This document shows, in pieces, positions 5,290-6,848 of a DNA stretch of 6,848 bases. The stretch is from Chitinophagaceae bacterium UBA2789 (lineage in GTDB: Bacteria > Bacteroidota > Bacteroidia > Chitinophagales > Chitinophagaceae). Position 1 is the stretch's first letter; each line of letters opens with the position of its first letter. Location: the NCBI GenBank assembly GCA_002352145.1, contig DEHX01000019.1, forward strand, positions 4,710-11,557. Direction: 5' to 3'. A model generated the notes under the pieces. The model searched no databases and had not been told where the DNA came from. It saw only the letters and a list, made by a program, of their open reading frames with translations. Both the position numbers and the translations under genes were made by a program.

Positions 5290-6848
5290 ATGAGTGCAGC
5301 AAAGAACAAACTTACAGAAGTTCAAAATAATGACAGCGGTTTACATGGCCAGTATAAGACCTGGTTCCTGGACTATGCATCCTATGTAATTTTAGAAAGG
5401 GCTGTTCCGGCTATTGAAGATGGCTTAAAGCCGGTGCAGCGCCGCATACTGCATGCTATGAAGGAAATGGATGACGGACGCTTCAATAAAGTGGCCAACA
5501 TTATCGGCCAGGCTATGCAGTACCATCCGCATGGTGATGCTTCCATCGGGGATGCTTTGGTGAATATGGGGCAAAAAGATTTACTCATCGATACACAGGG
5601 TAACTGGGGTGATGTGAGAACCGGTGACGATGCAGCGGCTGCCCGTTATATAGAAGCAAGACTTAGCAAATTTGCACTGGATGTTGCTTTCAATGCAAAG
5701 ACCACAGCATGGCAATTAAGTTATGATGGCAGAAAAAATGAACCGGTAACCCTGCCAATGAAATTCCCTCTGTTGCTGGCGCAGGGTGCTGACGGTATTG
5801 CTGTGGGATTGTCAACGAAGATCCTGCCACACAACTTCTGTGAACTGATTGATGCTGCGGTTAAATACCTGCGGGGAAAACGTTTTGAACTCTATCCGGA
5901 TTTCATGACCGGTGGTATGATCGATGTGGCGGATTATAACCAGGGAAAAAGGGGCGGAAAAGTAAAAGTAAGGGCTCATATAGAGGAAGTAGATAAAAAA
6001 ACACTTGCTATCAAGAGTGTGCCGTATGGCGTAACTACCACCCAGTTAATGGAATCTATTGTGAAAGCCAATGACCAGGGTAAGATCAAGATCAAAAAAG
6101 TAACAGACAACACAGCCGCCGAAGTTGAAATACAGGTTGATCTGGCTCCCGGTATTTCTCCCGACATTACGATCGATGCATTGTACAAGTTCACCGACTG
6201 CGAGGTTTCTATTTCTCCCAATGCCTGTGTTATCGTAGAACAAAAACCACAGTTTCTCGGTGTACAGGAATTGCTCAAGTTGTCAGTAGATAAAACAAAA
6301 GATCTGCTGGAGCAGGAGCTGAAGATCAAACTGAATGAACTGCAGGAAAAATGGCATTACACCTCGCTAGAAAAGATATTCTTTGAAGAAAAGATATACA
6401 AGGAACTGGAGAAGAAACATGAAACCTGGGATAAGGTACTGGATGCAATCGATAAGGCCTTTATTCCTTTCAAGAAACAACTGAAAAGAGATATTACAAA
6501 GGAAGACATCATTAAACTGACGGAGAAACCGGTTCGCCGTATCTATAAACTGGATATCGATGAATTAAATGATCAGATCAAAGGACTGGAAGCTGAAATA
6601 AAACAGGTAAAGCATGATCTGGCCAACCTTGTTGATTTTGCGGTGGCTTATTATGAGAACCTGTTAAAAAAATACGGAAAAGGCAGGGAAAGAAAAACAG
6701 AAATCAGGCAGTTTGAGGTGATTGAAGCCAAGAATGTAGCCATTGCTAACACCAAGTTATATGTGAATAGGGCTGAGGGATTCATCGGTACAGGTTTAAA
6801 GAAGGATGAATTGCTATTTGAGTGTTCTGACCTGGATGACATTATCGT
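5290..6848 (+). CDS. parC: DNA topoisomerase IV subunit A (ParC-type), 3' end outside window
   Basis: DNA-cleaving subunit of topoisomerase IV, partner of the ParE encoded upstream. The 519 visible codons start at ATG 5290 (MSAAKNKLTE), 3 bases after the previous stop, and remain open to the window edge; full-length relatives usually have about 800-900 residues. The winged-helix DNA-binding region has RAVPAIEDGLKPVQRRIL (37-54) and YHPHGDASIGDAL (78-90). The active-site tyrosine is Tyr120 in AAAARYIEARLSK. The tower domain holds the DNA-bending isoleucine Ile170 in DGIAVGLSTKILPHN. A long charged helical coiled-coil gate region spans about 325-475, and what looks like the first blade of the C-terminal beta-pinwheel begins near residue 482. 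No GyrA-box (QRRGGKG) is visible, but its place would be beyond the edge. At the quinolone-contact serine position it has Ala84, while the acidic partner Asp88 is kept. GyrA is the main alternative, made less likely by linkage to parE. Confidence 0.92.
   Translation, partial: MSAAKNKLTEVQNNDSGLHGQYKTWFLDYASYVILERAVPAIEDGLKPVQRRILHAMKEMDDGRFNKVANIIGQAMQYHPHGDASIGDALVNMGQKDLLIDTQGNWGDVRTGDDAAAARYIEARLSKFALDVAFNAKTTAWQLSYDGRKNEPVTLPMKFPLLLAQGADGIAVGLSTKILPHNFCELIDAAVKYLRGKRFELYPDFMTGGMIDVADYNQGKRGGKVKVRAHIEEVDKKTLAIKSVPYGVTTTQLMESIVKANDQGKIKIKKVTDNTAAEVEIQVDLAPGISPDITIDALYKFTDCEVSISPNACVIVEQKPQFLGVQELLKLSVDKTKDLLEQELKIKLNELQEKWHYTSLEKIFFEEKIYKELEKKHETWDKVLDAIDKAFIPFKKQLKRDITKEDIIKLTEKPVRRIYKLDIDELNDQIKGLEAEIKQVKHDLANLVDFAVAYYENLLKKYGKGRERKTEIRQFEVIEAKNVAIANTKLYVNRAEGFIGTGLKKDELLFECSDLDDII

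Noticed and set aside
1385..6848. Reading the topoisomerase pair as DNA gyrase (gyrB/gyrA)
   Set aside because: The pair lies in one cluster, with sequence style like the Bacteroidota ParE/ParC and no large GyrB insert. The decisive GyrA-box test lies beyond the window, so gyrase remains a small possibility.
1..6848. A defence island, mobile element, CRISPR array or other previously undescribed system
   Set aside because: No transposase, integrase, direct-repeat array, toxin-antitoxin pair or compositional break is visible. All large frames belong to housekeeping or conserved hypothetical families.

Overview
The window looks like ordinary core chromosome of a member of the Bacteroidota, probably near Chitinophagaceae/Sphingobacteriales. 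This is an inference from three things. There is a TAnnTTTG-type -7 element (TATATTTGC) in the only sizeable intergenic gap. None of the gene starts has a clear Shine-Dalgarno sequence. The type IIA topoisomerase subunits have the sequence style of the Bacteroidota ParE/ParC pair (for example GLNGVGTKAVNALS and YHPHGDASIGD). Base composition is moderate to AT-leaning, and no gene looks compositionally foreign by eye.

Layout, all on the + strand: (1) 1-1229 is the C-terminal part of ribonuclease R, cut by the left edge, with the end of the RNB domain, an S1 domain and a lysine-rich tail. (2) 1230-1384 is a gap of about 155 bases with a small inverted repeat, a Bacteroidota-type promoter -7 element and a 10-codon mini-ORF. 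(3) 1385-3283 is a full-length topoisomerase IV subunit B (ParE). (4) 3289-4077 is a class I SAM-dependent methyltransferase. (5) 4079-4936 is a DUF1835/DUF3658-type protein of unknown function. (6) 4933-5286 is a small DUF4260-type membrane protein. (7) 5290-6848 is the N-terminal 519 codons of topoisomerase IV subunit A (ParC), cut by the right edge.

Genes 3 to 7 are separated by 5, 1, -4 and 3 bases, so they very likely form one transcription unit started in the gap before parE. The two topoisomerase IV subunits, which assemble as a ParC2ParE2 complex that decatenates daughter chromosomes, would then be co-expressed with three small passenger genes placed between them. ParE carries the GHKL ATPase and TOPRIM metal-binding residues, and ParC carries the active-site tyrosine, so both look functional.

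Nothing seen here is a mobile element, CRISPR array, RNA gene or clear novel system. The points most worth a second look are the three-gene insertion between parE and parC, the alanine in ParC at the position of the quinolone-contacting serine, and the promoter/mini-ORF arrangement ahead of parE.
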